Assembly: GCA_947034895.1 (NCBI GenBank)
Contig: OX344765.1
Span: forward strand, 3,911,001-3,975,000
From: Rhytidiadelphus loreus
Taxonomy: Eukaryota > Streptophyta > Bryopsida > Hypnales > Hylocomiaceae
Direction: 5' to 3'
Length of the DNA stretch: 64,000 bases
This document shows, piece by piece, positions 37,035-50,552 of the stretch (position 1 is its first letter; the number at the start of each line of letters is the position of its first letter). The notes beneath the pieces were generated by a model. That model searched no databases, had not been told where the DNA came from, and saw only the letters and a program-made list of their open reading frames with translations. The position numbers were made by a program, and so were the translations under genes.

Positions 37035-40000
37035 GGTACACAAAGTGTATGTGTGTGATCTCCCAAGTTGCTTCACAAAGCGTGAACTCTTGTCGGAAAC
37101 GAGATATCCTATTCAAATGTAAAAAAAAGAAAATAATTATGCATCAATATTATCCACACATGATCATAAATTATACTAACTGTACACCCAAGGCCTGTCA
37201 GACTAAAAAAGATTCAAGAATGTGGTGAGGAAAATGCATATTCAATTCGGCCTCCACATTCCCGTCAGCGCGCGTGAGATTGATTCTTCTTGGATTTTCT
37301 CGAACTAACTTAATCTTATCACTTGCCTGCAGCTGGCACGATGGGGGGATCAAACAAGCCAAACTGCAGGCAAAAGTGAACTGAAATTGACGTACAACGT
37401 GTCCGTAGCTTTCGTTTTCTCTAGCTGCTGTAAGTAGGCTTCCTGGCTTCCTTCCTTCCTTTCGAGTTCGACTGTGTCTGCAATTGGCAGGGGTTGGCTT
37501 TGTCTTAATTGCATTTCATTTCGAAGTCAAAATTCACTTGCTTCATTAAATTAAGAAAAGTAGAAACTCGTTCAGTTACGACTGACGTCAACGATCGAGA
37601 GCCAGGCTAGCTGATTCATGAGACCAGAGGCAGCACGGTAAAGTGGGGGATGGGCTTTTTTGTGGATTGGTTGGACGGAGGCAGCCTGCCTACCTGATCT
37701 TGACAGTTCTACCACAACCACAACCGTGATGATCCATATCCACCGGCAAGCAGCCCAACGCCCCAACCTGCCGGGATTCTGTTTGTTGCCGTTGCCCCGG
37801 TTACTTTAACAACATCCGGAAGGACCGGGTCAACTTCAGTCCTATTTGGGGAGGCCAGCCTACAGTGCTACACCCAAAGGACACAACAATCCTATCCCCT
37901 CTCCTACTGTAGCTAACCCACAATTATATTTATGTATATTGATGAATATTCAAGAGTAGTATTTATTCAATTCAGTGACAGAGCCTGCTCTACCTTCTTG
38001 AAAGGCAATCTGATGGAATCAATCCCGGGCACTCAGCTTGAAATGGCAACAGATCGTATATGCTTGGCGTCACGGAATATCCCTAACCGCACCAGATTCC
38101 CCCTCCACAAGCTACAGTAGATGATAATATCAGACAGCCCAAGCGGTCCATTCGAATCTTCCATATCTGCGAGAATCACTGGCGAGGCTCATTCCCTGCC
38201 TGCAAGATTGTGTCTGCTTGTAGAACCTGGTCAATCCATTGTACGAAGGGCCTTTCTGTGATGCTGGGCTAGCTCACGACGGGACCTGCCATGATCTAGG
38301 CCAGGGCAAGCTGATTATTTGAAGAGGTCCGGGCTGATGTAAGCAGCCCTTGCAGCATTGGGCTATGGTTTGTCCTTATCTCTTCAACTCGAAGACTCCC
38401 TTCCCCCATTGGTGCTGCCCCTCCACCTCATAGCGTTCTCGTGCATCAGCTGGGCCGCAGTGCTGGCTGGCTGGCAACACAATAATAATCAGTCCTCGAG
38501 GATCTAACTACACTACTCAGGCTCCTATAATTGAATTATCCGGGGATTCACTGCCTACATATTTATATATATAGCTTTTACAGTTGGGTTTGATAATTAC
38601 ATTCTCTTTTTTTTCACTGTCTGATTACCGGAAGCTCGAATGAAAATCTAATCATCGCATGTCTGCATGTACTGGCTACAGTAGCATGTTCCGGCTCTAG
38701 CTAGTTTCAGCGACGTCAACGTAGTCGGACGAGCAGACGAAACCGAGAAATCAAGCGCACTGTAGATCCTTTTCCAGGCTTGGCAAACTGCCGGAAGTGG
38801 GAGATGGTGTTAACTTTTCTGTACCCAAATCAGTTCATCACTGTCAGTAGGCTAGGAGTGTGGGTGGGGCCCGGGCGCGGTGGTCCCCAGAGGCCAGGCA
38901 CGACAGATTGGGCACTACCCAAATATTCCTGCAGGTTCGGTGCTGCGCGTGGATTGGTTCGGGCTCTTGGGTCAGCTTTTTCTGTTGCGGAAATCAGCTA
39001 CTGTACTGGGAAAATGACCCCCGCGAACATCCCCTCCGGAATCGCTGCAATTTTGATCGTATCGACCGTTAGCGTAACTATTAATTCTTCTGTCCCAAAG
39101 ATGACTTTCGAATTGATCAATCAAATTAAGCCACTGCAGTGCGTGGTGGTCAAGTACAGTACAGTGCCTCACCGTCCCTGAGCTTGAATTTGGTGAACTT
39201 AGATAGCTAGCTAAGTTAGCGAGGAGGACTTCAATATATTTCCTGAAGATAGAGTGAAATTATCATTCATCGTCATCACCATCAACAAAACGATTAATAA
39301 TAGTATAATTGACTTAGTAGGCGAGGAAAACGAATTTTGCCCTGACTTAGTTGGCAGGGAAGGCACCAAACATGCCGAGTCGACAGTTACCCAATTTCGG
39401 GTACCCCGTTCACGCCACTGTCAGACTCTTTCTACGTCAAGCAAGGGCACTACCAAAGAAGCTGTCATCTCGAACGACTTTCACAAGTACCTTATGACAA
39501 CGCAAGGCAAGCCAAGCCATCCCGTCACTGCCCTGGCCGGAGCAGCAGTTTCTGCTGCACTAACCCTGTGGTAAGGAAGGATCAGTACAAGGGCTTAAAG
39601 CTAACCTGTCACATTTTTATCGTATTGGTCGAGAACTAGCGATCCCTGCCTCCTGAATTAATATTCAAATTATAAGTCAGATCGATAGATCGTATTGCTT
39701 AATAATGGATTGTTTAATCCAGGGCACGCTCCTTCCTTGTGAAGCAGAGTTACGAGCAAGAGCATGGAATGAAATTAGCGTGGTGAAACGGGAACCTGAG
39801 GAAGCGATCAAAGTTGACTAGTAGTCCGGCAAGGCTGGTGGGACGGGGAGATTCGCAAATGGGGAGGCCATGCGATGGGGCCAAGCAAGCTGATCAGGGC
39901 TCCACGGCAGCTTTTTCCATGAATATGCATGTGGGGTGGAAGTCGAGAAGCTCCCCACCATCAGTGATCCCCAAAGAGGTACGCTTTGTCGCCCTCGCTC

Positions 40001-40380
40001 CTTTAACTTGCACCCTCACTGACCACACCCACCCAGTGATATGATCAACAAAGAACAAGATCAAAAGCTTCTTCCGTGCGTTCACTCTGTCTTCCCTAGC
40101 TAGCTTTGCGAAGGTTAAGTATGTATGTGAGAGGCCTTCATCTCCGAATTACTAAAGGTGCATGCTAGCTCTTATGTAAACCTTGCCGGGCACAACGTTG
40201 ATGCTCCGACGCCCAACACGGAAGTGGAAGGTCCCATCCATTCGGACATATCCTGCCACAGAAGACTTAGTGGAGTGAAGTACGAGAGACGCCAGGCGTA
40301 TTTCGAACCTAGCTAGGTCGCGATTTCAGAATAAATTTGATAATTTTAGGTTCCAGATAATATCAAAAGTGGGAGCCCCG
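37035..40380. other. AP2/ERF upstream intergenic region
   Basis: GC content rises toward the AP2/ERF gene. Open frames at 38780-39181 and 39254-39574 lack recognisable domains and supporting splice sites, so they are not called. Distal promoter sequence or a non-coding transcript is possible. Confidence 0.35.
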
Positions 40381-41033
40381 GCACCAACGCTTTTTCAACA
40401 CACGTCGTCGCTGCTTTCTTGCTTTTCGTTCACAACAGCGACGATCGTCACGTTGTACCTAGAACTTGTCAAAGTTTGCTTGTGTTTGAAGCAGAACATG
40501 AAACACAGGTAGCAAAGAGCAGCGATACTGTGCCATCGCAAATGCATGCGACAGGCGATTCCATTGAGGATGTCCATCAAAAAATTATTGTGCTTGCTGC
40601 AACCACTCTGGCTGACGTTCTAGTCTTTAGCTTCGTTCCTGGACTTTAGGAGGTAGCTCTGCAATTAAGAGGATCGGAGGGGAGTCGACCGAGGTGCTCC
40701 AGACAGACTGGACTGACATGCAAGCAAGACGATGAATGCTCAAGCACTATGAGGAACGTAGGTAGCGAGCACAAGGGATTCTACTCGAGGTGGATCCGTG
40801 CAGTGATTGAGAGGTATCAGCTAATTCAGCACATCCTGTAAAGCAACATACATAGAACTGCAGCAGCAAGCAAGCACGTTGAACAACAGCAACTAGTTTG
40901 AACGATATATATTCCGAGTGTAAAGTGCGTGACGACGTCGTCGTGCGTGTACAGATGTAGATTACAGACTCGCGGTGCAGTGGATTTTCCCGCGTGATAG
41001 ATCGAGTCTGATCGAGGAGAAGTCCGAAGAACC
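40381..41033 (+). promoter_or_regulatory. Proximal promoter and 5' leader of the AP2/ERF gene
   Basis: A TATA-like box (ATATATATT, about 40905-40913) lies about 120 bp before the ATG, placing transcription start near 40940. The leader would then be about 95 nt. The 77-codon open frame at 40419-40649 upstream has no recognised function. Confidence 0.4.
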
Positions 41034-43240
41034 ATGTCATCGGGGTCTAATGCACCCCGAAAGCCGAACGTAGCCGCTACGTCCACGTCGCTGTTCAAAG
41101 CGTCGAGTAGGTTTCTCCATAGCGGAGAGCGGAATGGAACTGCTGGAGCGGGAGGGTCTGGCAAGGGTGTGAAACGTCAGAGAGCAACAGCAGGGGCCTC
41201 GTTTGATAGCGCGGAGAGCAACAACATTTCGGAAGTCTCGCGATGCTTCGCGGTGGCGGAGCACAAGGACAGCTCGGGAGGGGGGAAGAGCAAGAAACGG
41301 TTTGTGGGCGTTCGGCAACGCCCGTCGGGACGCTGGGTCGCCGAAATCAAAGACACCACGCAGAAGATTCGCTTGTGGCTCGGCACTTTTGATTCCGCGG
41401 AAGAGGGCGCCAAGGCGTATGACAGTGGTATGTATAGATGTACTTCGCTTGCAGCTGTTTGGATAATCTCGTCGTAGGAAACCATGGGCACCCAATTTGA
41501 TTTTGACAGTTGATTCCTTGTTTTGGTTTTGCAGCCGCGCGGGCGTTGCGAGGGGCCAACACGCGCACGAATTTCGTGCCTGCCATGGCTTGCGAGGGTA
41601 CCGTACCCGCGTCCAAAGCAGCTCGCCTCATCCGGCTTCGACAAATCGCGGCCGCGTCGAAAGCGGGCGAGAAACAGTCAACTCGCAATGTCGAGCCGAA
41701 AGGTGCAGATGATCACCCCAACGTTAAAGTAGAGTCACCCCCTGAGAATCCTTCGCCTCTAGTGAGACAGGATGTACAGCAATCTATCAGCAGTTTGGAT
41801 TCACCAGCTGCAGTAGATGATCATAAAACGTCCCTCCTGCCTTCGCCTAAGCCTGCTCGTCTGCTGGGCCGCAGACATAATGCACCTCTCGCATCTGCAA
41901 AACTCGAGCAGGAGGAAACCTTCGGTGCTCCTCCTTTTCTTGATCACGGCGCCATGGTTGACACTGGCTGCAAGGCGAAGCTCGAGGTGATCCCTTCTCC
42001 TCCGAAGCTGGAACCTCAGCTGTCCATCACCTCTGAGAGCTTCTCCAATGCCATCTCTCACAGTCTCACTGCAGGATCCCCGCAGGAGTCATCTTCCTCT
42101 CCAGGCCTTCTGAGACTCCCCTCGCCGAGAGTCTCTTTTGAGTGCATGCAGGCGACGAAGGATGCCACCGCAGCAGGAGGGGCAGTGCAATCGGCGAACC
42201 ATGCTTTCGTGGAAGCGACGGAGGCCCACCTCAAGAGCTTCAATCCAGAAAGATTCACCACGCATCGGTTGGAAAGCTTAGCATTCCCAGAGGACCATTT
42301 CGTGGCGCCACCTCCGATCCCGTTTCATGATCATGACATGGCCGCATTGGAAACGTCGACGACACGACCATCGCTGTATCCCCACCAAATCAGCAGCTCC
42401 TGCGCTACAAACAGGGACATGTACGCAGCTGCTGCACCATCGGAGACGGATCCTCAAGAGATCATCTGTGGAGGGCGGAATTTCAGATCACCCTTCGGTG
42501 GTCATCAGCAACCAGACGACATCGATGATCATGAAGAGTCCATGAATTTGGACGACGAGAAGCATAACTGCGAGACGAAGCGTGGCTGCGACGAAGCACG
42601 TGTCATCAAGGACGAGACGTTGATGGAGTACCCAAACTCGGAGGAATGCATTCTGAGGGAGAAGGAGTTCGCTGTGCCGGGGCTCGTCGTCCCGGAGTTT
42701 GTGGGGCCGGAGATTCCATGGCCGGATTACGTGTTGATGAACGAGATTGGGATGGATTCAACGGGGTTGCTGGGGTTAGACCTAAGCTGTGAAAACTCCG
42801 GAGTGTACACATCCGCGTTCGATTTCTCCGCGGAGGCCATTGATCGAGACTCCTGCACAAGCGGGGTGCTGCTGGAGGAGCATCATACGAGCAAATTCTT
42901 CGGGATGCCCTATGAGCAAGCCCATAGTCCTCCTGCGAGTCAAGTTTTCCAGGAATGTGTGCTCTTGACGGAGCCGGAGCTCGATTACTCGCTCTCCCCC
43001 CACGAGGCTGGACCCCCGCCATTGTCGCCACGGGAGACGACGAGGTCGTCATCGCTGCTCTGGAGGCTCGACGACACTACCACTACCACGTGGGACGGGC
43101 AATCCAGCGGCAGCACGACGGATGTCAAACCCCAGCAGAGTGGCAGCAGCTGCGATGCCACCGGCGAGTGCACCAGCAGCCAAGACCATGAAGCGCTCTG
43201 GAGCTCCATGGACCTCGCCACGCTCTGCATGGTTGCGTAA
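41034..43240 (+). CDS. AP2/ERF transcription factor (RAP2.11/ERN-type AP2 domain)
   Basis: Exons 41034-41427 and 41535-43240 join in phase 1 to give about 699 aa. The single AP2 domain covers about residues 89-147: [19 protein letters not shown], then [20 protein letters not shown] across the junction to [14 protein letters not shown]. The [19 protein letters not shown] wording is characteristic of the ERF subgroup containing Arabidopsis RAP2.11 and legume ERN factors. ERF proteins bind GCC-box-like DNA in the nucleus. The long C-terminal half is Ser/Pro-rich with acidic patches ([32 protein letters not shown]) that could act as activation regions. At 699 aa it is much longer than most angiosperm ERFs, and the intron splits the AP2 domain. 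The target pathway cannot be stated. Confidence 0.95.
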
Positions 43241-44399
43241 GACTCCTCCTCATCGTCTGCGTCGTCATCTTCTTCTTCCAGCTAGTGCGTTTATCATGTA
43301 GGGTGTGTGAATTTCGGATCTGAACTAGAAATTGTGTCAAAAACTGCCCACCAATTCAAGATTCCCATTCCCCATGTTTGCAGTTCAGGAGGTCATGAGC
43401 CCTTTGGTCCATGCCCATCTTCACCTAATGCAAAGCATTGTAAGTCCATCGATCGCTGGTTGGCCTAAATAAGAGGAAATCGTTGCAATCATCAAATGAA
43501 TAGACTTCGCGCGTACAGATCGGATTGTGTAGTTAGGAAATTAGAGGGGTTGGCTTTTCTGAGTCTTGTACAGGCTGATGTTATCGTAAGGTCCATTAGG
43601 CAGATCATGCGACAGTTGCACCAGAAGAATCATGTTGGAGATGGGGCTCTCTCTCTCTGATTAGGTATCCGCAAGCGTCGATCGGTACAAGAAGGGATCT
43701 CCAGAGGGTAATCGCTGATCTGGATGAGCAAGCATTGATCTCCCTTCGGCAAGGTGAAATCCAAGTGTATGATTGGGATCTGGAGCAGATGTGCGAAGTT
43801 TGCTCCCCGTTCAGAACCGAGTGCTGGTACAATCGACCATTTGAACCGACCATTTGAACCCAGTGCTGGTACAATCATTGGTCACAGAAGAATCATGTCG
43901 TAGGCGGATAAGCTACTGACACTCGCATTAAAGTGGTTCTTGCACGAAATGCAGTAAGAGACACGTGGAATAGGCTGGATGTAGACCTTCAATGGCAGTT
44001 GAGTTGCTCAATAGAGTCCTCAGTTGGCTTGCAACGACTCACTTGTGACCTCCAGCAGCCTTTCAGAGATTGTACATTGTGGCGAAATCCTTTTAACAGT
44101 TTTGTTCCTATATAACGTCCCAGCTTATGTAGATGCCTTCTGCCGAAAAGCTTTGTCAGCTTGCAAATAAGGGCACTCGCTGGAATTCTGATTCACATGC
44201 ATTGATTTGTTCTCCTGAAAAAAACTCTTAACATCTTAACCTGAAAATAGTCGGTAATAATCACCATCCACGAATACCTCTTCGAAGGAATAGAGTCCAG
44301 TCTTTTTATTTCTACACAAAGTAGTCTTTAAGCAATCGAGAAATTCATCACGAAGATAATCAATAGAGTAGCCAACTAGTAGCCTTTTTTGTAATCTAC
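43241..44399. other. Convergent 3' flanks of the AP2/ERF and plastid membrane-protein genes
   Basis: Presumably the two 3' UTRs plus spacer. Short direct repeats (GTGCTGGTACAATC at about 43821 and 43863) are present. Open frames on both strands are short and unrecognised. Confidence 0.4.
43814..43876. repeat. Short direct repeats
   Basis: GAACC(G/C)AGTGCTGGTACAATC occurs twice, 42 bp apart, separated by two copies of GACCATTTGAACC. A local tandem rearrangement in the AP2/ERF 3' flank. Confidence 0.75.
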
Positions 44400-45895
44400 T
44401 CAATGAAAAAAGAAGCCTAATATTGCCGAAATAAGAGACCACAGACCCCAGATTACCAAAACAGCACCGACAAGTCCTGCTAGAATAGTAAGGACTGGAG
44501 GTCCTTTTTTTTCTGTAAGCGCTTCCTTCACTTGGGAAACTTCTTGCTCCCCGGCTGCCACTGTTTCATTCCTGTCGACTGATTCGGCCTCACAACGCCA
44601 TTTTCTTCGTTGTGGTGGCTGTTTGAAAGATCCTGTAGCAGAAAAGGCAACGTGTGAGCAGAAATGGTGAAGCCAGACATTCTCACTCGCTCTAAAAACG
44701 AACAGGCATTGCCAACGATTTCGTGACACCATACGTTTCTTGGACAAGCCAGGAGAACTTGAAATTCTTCAAGATCAATATTAGCAACAGGAAAATGAAA
44801 CAAGCAGCTAATCGCATGTGTCCTTACCCCAAGTAGAAATGCTTAATTTCCATATCTCTTTCCATATGATCAGTACAGTCTTCTCTATAAATCCTCACTA
44901 ATTGAAAATTTCAAAACCCTATTTGACATATTAGAATAGCATTGTTTACCAGACATTAGAAATTCATTCTTTAGAATGACGGACTCCATTCTACTATTCC
45001 TTGTAACACATGTATCATTTTCATTGGGTACCGTAACTTTCGAACCATTGCTTAGTCTCACACATTGGGTATAGAGACAGTAAAAAGAAATAGGTCTTGA
45101 AGACACTCCTGGAATGAAATACAGAGGGAATGGAAACGCCCACCAACCCTAGAAAAAGAGCGAAATTTCTGTACCTAAAGCGGGTAGCAATCTCAAGCTT
45201 GTTGCATTCCTGCACAGAATTGACAGCGATTTTTCAGAATTCAAATACAGCTATTTAACTAATTGCAGCTTCGAGTTCAGAAAACAGGATTGAACTAATC
45301 TCAGCTTCTAGTGCAGAGAATTCTCCGGCCCATGGGAAGCGTCAAAATTCACGGTGAATCCATTTCATACCACTCGGCATTCACTAAAGGAGCAAGCAAA
45401 GAGGCTTTATACTCTTCAACATCACTAACAATTTTGAGAGGTGAAACTATAAATTCTTATCGTACGGCGAGGTGTCAGTCCCGATAAAATCTCGCGAAAA
45501 CGACAAAATGTGAGCCACTTTCAGAATATCATGCTCCCATTTGGGGCAACCCTTCTAGGATGCGAGCACACATTCCGGCAGCACCAAAGAGAAGCGGAAT
45601 CCTCGCCAATGCAACAAGAATATTCCAAGCCCAAAACTCGACCACCATAGCCCCCAAACCACATCCCATCCCATGCACAAGCGCCACCCCCCAACACCCC
45701 CCTCAAGCTCGGGTGGGATCCAATGCCTCCCCAAGAAAGAAATTGGGTTCAAAGAGGAAGACCGAACACTCACAATCGAGGAGTAGCCTTGGCACCCAAC
45801 GATGAAGCCGGGCTTGGAGAGGGTCTTTGGTGGGTTGCCGAAGTGGCGAGACGCAAGGAGTGAGAGGACGCCGCTGTGAGAGTGAGCGTGGCCAT
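44400..45895 (-). CDS. Small predicted plastid single-pass membrane protein
   Basis: Three minus-strand exons, 45895-45774, 45209-45175 and 44632-44400, join in frame (phases 2 then 1) to 129 aa. The N-terminal 50 or so residues (MATLTLTAASSHSLRLATSA, then ATSLRLLPALG) are rich in Ser, Thr, Ala and Arg and poor in acids, as in plastid transit peptides. A charged, Glu/Lys-rich middle (VAAGEQEVSQVKEALTEKK) precedes one C-terminal hydrophobic segment, PPVLTILAGLVGAVLVIWGL continuing to FFFH at the end. This suggests a small thylakoid or envelope protein with the charged part facing the stroma. The 35-nt middle exon is unusually short, but both borders are canonical. No family was recognised. The gene is convergent with the AP2/ERF gene. 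Confidence 0.65.
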
Positions 45896-46130
45896 CACTG
45901 CAATCTGGAGAGGCGCCGGCTGTGAGGGAAAGCACTCAAACGGAAGGGAAGAGGGCAACGGGGTGGAGGCAAGCTGGAGCCGCTGTAGGCAAAAACCTCC
46001 GAGGCTGGAGAACGCCTGGCGCCCTCCTTTCCAAGGGGCCTAAGCAGAAATGACTTAGTGTTTTGATCTTCGCCTTATCTAAGACGTAAAGGTCCACGCA
46101 TCCAAAAAGTGGATAGGCCTTGGTCAACCT
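45896..46130 (-). promoter_or_regulatory. Probable promoter and leader of the plastid membrane-protein gene
   Basis: GC-rich sequence upstream of ATG 45895 that merges at about 46080 into a dispersed AT-rich repeat also found near 48930. No TATA box singled out. Confidence 0.3.
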
Positions 46131-47516
46131 TGCTTGGAACTTTCAATATAATCATTTTCAGAATTTGATTTAAATTAAGGAAATGAAGCTTGACAAGATA
46201 TCTTTCTGCTTCATCTTGAAATTTTGGAAAAATTAAAAAATTAAAAGAATTATTGCAATTGCAAGCTCCATTTGCTATAATCCAAATAACACAATATGTT
46301 GTATTTTTTTTTTTTTTCATTCTAACCTTCATTTAAAGGTAAACATTACAAATTATTATTTTATGTGTATATATTATAATTGATATCATTTTATTTCCAC
46401 CTTTAACTTTTTTAAATCAGGATAATTTGATTTGTCTATAATTATTTTCTAGAATAAATAAATAAATAGAAAATACATTTTTCCACTAGCAAAAAATATC
46501 TAAATTTAATAAATCAATTAAATAAAAGGATAAATTTGATTTGATAGTCAAATTTGACTTCAAGGTCTTTGTTGTGGTTGTTTTGGGTGTAAAAAATAAA
46601 ACAACCAATTGAAAAATTTTCACACAAATCTCCATTGCTACTTGTACTTCTTGAGAAAATTTCAAACAATTTGGATTGCTTTTGCTATTTTTACTTATTT
46701 CTTTTCAATTTTGCAACAAAAATAATAATAATTACAATTTTTCACAAAACAAATTGAAATTTCTCATGGCGATATACAATTCATAATATCAAGTAATAAA
46801 AATATAGGATTTATATTTGATAAGCTACATTCAATTCAGACATGATGTTTGACTAGTTAGAAATGAATCTCAACCTTAAAGGAAGAGAAAGTTGCATAAC
46901 GCCTAAATGAACTATCTAGAAATACAATTGTAATATTTCCTTTTAAAAAAGAATAGAAAATCCTAATAAAAAAATTGGCAAGTGGTTGAGTGATCATTCA
47001 TCTCGTCTATTTGTTGATTTTTGAAATTATGTGAAAATTATCCCTAAAATCTAACAAATGACATGATAATTTTGTTTAGGAATAGTAAGTAGAAATGTAC
47101 ATAGTAAATTGATTTTGATGTTAGTGGTTACTTTAGGCTCTCTTTACACTAGATTGAAAAACCTTGAAGAAAACCTCTCAACGCCCTTAGCTTGTCTTTG
47201 AAAGGATGTCCATTAGAGGTAGTGTAAAGTGAAAGGGAATCACAAAAGTGCCCAATCTATTATTTTAGTAGATTTTCTAAGTAAGTCATCATATGAGTTC
47301 TTTTTAATTATTTGATTGTTAAACTTTTTGTCCCATGGTCCCCTTGAATTGTAATCAAGCCTACTTCTTGAAATGGACTAGACTATAGACTCTTCAACAC
47401 TATTTTGCTATAGAGGACAAAAGTGTTGGACTTAAAGTGTAAAATTTCAAATGTAAAGTGATAGTCCTTGATCTTCTCAATTTTGAAAGCTTTCATTTGT
47501 TGAAATCTTATTCTCT

Positions 47517-47714
47517 GGGACTTCTCACATCTTGTAAAAAAGACCCTAATGCATCATGTTGGATGCTATATCTTGACATCCTTGGGACTTCTCACATCTT
47601 GTAAAAAAGACCCTAATGCATCATGTTGGATGCTATATCTTGACATCCTTGGGACTTCTCACATCTTGTAAAAAAGACCCTAATGCATCATGTTGGATGC
47701 TATATCTTGACATC
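47517..47714. repeat. 67-bp tandem repeat, about 3 copies
   Basis: Units start at 47517, 47584 and 47651 (gggacttctcacatcttg), each 67 bp and identical to one another by eye; the last is truncated by a few bases. Non-coding. Perfect identity implies a recent expansion. Confidence 0.9.
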
Positions 47715-50507
47715 GTGTGTGTGATATATGAAATTGAGTTATTTAATTTAGTTTCTTCACAAAGATAAAACTAAATAAATATATATAATTTATTTATGAT
47801 AATAGACATTTTTATATAAGTATCCAAAACCTATGCAAATAGTCATATTTAAAAAATCATAATGCACAATTTGCCCATTATGATTTATTTAATTATATTT
47901 TTAATAATTTTCATGTTTAACACTCAATTTGTTCTATTAGTTTTGAAATTTTAACTCTCTGGATTAAATACAAAATTTGTACAATATTTTAGATTAAACA
48001 TAAGAGAGAGTATATGTTTAATTTATTTATAGAATATCTTCAAAAATTATAATTTTTCTTATAAAGTTTTAGTTGATGTTTGACTATTTTGATAGATGAA
48101 CATGCAATATAATTTAATCCCTAAAAAACTAGACTTTCAAATTTCAAATAATTGATGACAACAAACATGTCCCAAGCACAAAAAAAACTTGTTTTTTTCA
48201 TCCAACTACATGTTTGGAGATTCTTGTGTTAGTTCTTTTATTATTGTATAATATAGATTTTTTTTTAAATTCTTTGTAAAAATTCTATAATTCAAGTATG
48301 TTTGACTTCAAAAACTAAATTTTTTAGTGCAAAAAGTATCCCTTCAAAAACAATTGAAATTTAAAGTTCAATAAAAATCTCAAAACATATCATAGACAAA
48401 CTTAACATTTGAACTTGAAAAAAAAATATTGTGAATTTATAAATATTCAATCAACAATCACTTTTAGAAGGATTTTCCAATTTTGTGTTTCCAATTTTTC
48501 AAAAAATGATTGGCTAGTATAGCAATTGATATAACTTTCTGAAAGTTGTTAGTAAATTATTATTCCGTAAATTGCATTTTTTAATACATCTTCACAATTT
48601 TGTGAATTTTGACTATCTTCTAGTCTTTGTTTCATCCTACCGAGAATTTGCCATTGAAAATTTGAAGAGGACACATTCTGCCTTCTTAGGCCTTAAGGCC
48701 TTGAGGGATTAAGGGATTAATAATTTGGTCATTAATTGGTAGATACTATGAAACTAATAAAATGCTCAATATGTTCAATATTTAAGATTTGAAAAGAAAA
48801 TCATGCATTGAACTTAATACTTTTATGTTTATATGTAAATATAAATTATGACAAGAATTTTCATCTTCAAGCTCAAAATTAGGTTTCACCGTCAAGCCTC
48901 TACCGATAATATGTAGACACTTGATTCTTTAGCCTCTAAAAGGTTACTACATCCAACAAGTGGATGCACCTTCACCAAACTTGATTGTAACTTTCAAAAT
49001 AATCAATTTTGGTTTTGATTTAAACTTTAAAAATGAAGCCTATTAAATCAAGGAGAAGCTCAAAATCCAATAATTCATTCTATTTTCAGATTTATAATAA
49101 TTTAAAATTTCCACCCAAATTTATTAAAAAGATAAAATCTACATAAAAAGGGTTTATTCAAAGACAAAATATTTACAATCAATGTTATAAAGGCTAAATC
49201 TAGCTTAACAGTGGTGATTTGAATGAAGGTCACACCAAGTGTGTTTTGGGTGTAGAAAAAAAAATAATTACTATAAAAGTTTTCATACTATTTTTTATGT
49301 CCATTTTTACCTCTTGAATAAATTTGAAATTAATTGGATTTCTTCTATTATAGTTACCAATTTATTTCACTTATTAGTTAAATTTTTATAAAATGTAATT
49401 TATTACAAAACCAATAGTGATTTCTCATAATAATAGACAACATAGTCATGGGTAACAAAAATATTATAGTGAAACTTGAATTTAATGTAAATGGCTAAAT
49501 TGAGCTCCAAAATGAAGTTTAACCACGTGAAAATGGAAAGCATCATTAAAATATATATATAAAATATTTGTTAATTTCATAATGAAAATAAATATCAAAT
49601 TTTATGTAAAATTTCTTATTAGAGCAATTGTATGAAACAATTGTTGACTTGTTGCATTCAACAATGCTAGTATGTGAGAGTATAGACACGAGCTTATGAG
49701 CCTTGAATTTAGTTGTAGGTATTTACCTCCAACCATTTGAAGGTGTTTATAAATTATAACATATGTACCTATAACCATAGAAAGTGTTTATAATATAGAC
49801 TCCTAGGCTCATAGATTCTATGCTCACATTCTAGTACTCCCTTTAGTTGGTGCATTTAAGCTGATTACTGGAAGAAAAATGAGCTTTTGGAAAAATAAAT
49901 AGATAAATAAAAATATGTAAAATTTAAACACCATTAAAATAACATATCTCCAAAATTTTGTCAAAAAATTCAAGAAAAATAAAAAAAATCTCTAAAAGTT
50001 ATAGATGAAAACAAATAAATGAAGACTTTGAAAAACACTTATATTGATATTTGTAGTTTTTAGGAAATAATAATGCAATTCAAAGAATAAATAAATAGAT
50101 AAATAAATAGGCAATTTGTTTCCAACTTAAAAGGGTCTTCTGTTTGACTAATTACATTTCAATAAAGTTACAATAGATCCAATAATTCCTTATGCTTGTA
50201 CAAAAGAAGAGCAATTTGAGTTGATAAGTACAAGACAAATATTTTTCTCACTTGTTAAATTCTCTTTGATAGTCTATGAAATTTGAGAAAATGACTTTCA
50301 ATTTTAGTTTAATGATCAATGTTTTGAAAAATGCACTTCATTCAATTAGTATTTCTTGATAAAGTTTCAAAGAAGATTGTGTAATATATCAATGAAAAGA
50401 AATGAAGATTCACAATAAAAGATATATAAAATGTACTCATTCATAGATGATCTCACCATCGTGGCAATGCTTTAATGAAATAAAAAGATACTTTTTATGG
50501 CAAGTGA

Positions 50508-50552
50508 CAAGTAGTCAAACTTAATATAAGTCAAACTTATATTGACTACTTG
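50508..50552. repeat. Inverted repeat (hairpin)
   Basis: caagtagtca and tgactacttg form the ends of a 45-nt hairpin with further internal pairing of ataagt/acttat. Non-coding, AT-rich context. Confidence 0.7.

Noticed and set aside
38780..39574. Plus-strand open frames of 133 and 106 codons upstream of the AP2/ERF gene
   Set aside because: The first lacks an ATG at its 5' end, neither has a recognisable motif or splice partner.
41177..43052. Several minus-strand open frames of 70-155 codons
   Set aside because: Antisense to the AP2/ERF coding exons; GC-rich codon bias produces such shadows.
47517..47714. Regular repeats considered as a CRISPR array
   Set aside because: Units are contiguous 67-bp copies with no variable spacers, in a plant genome.
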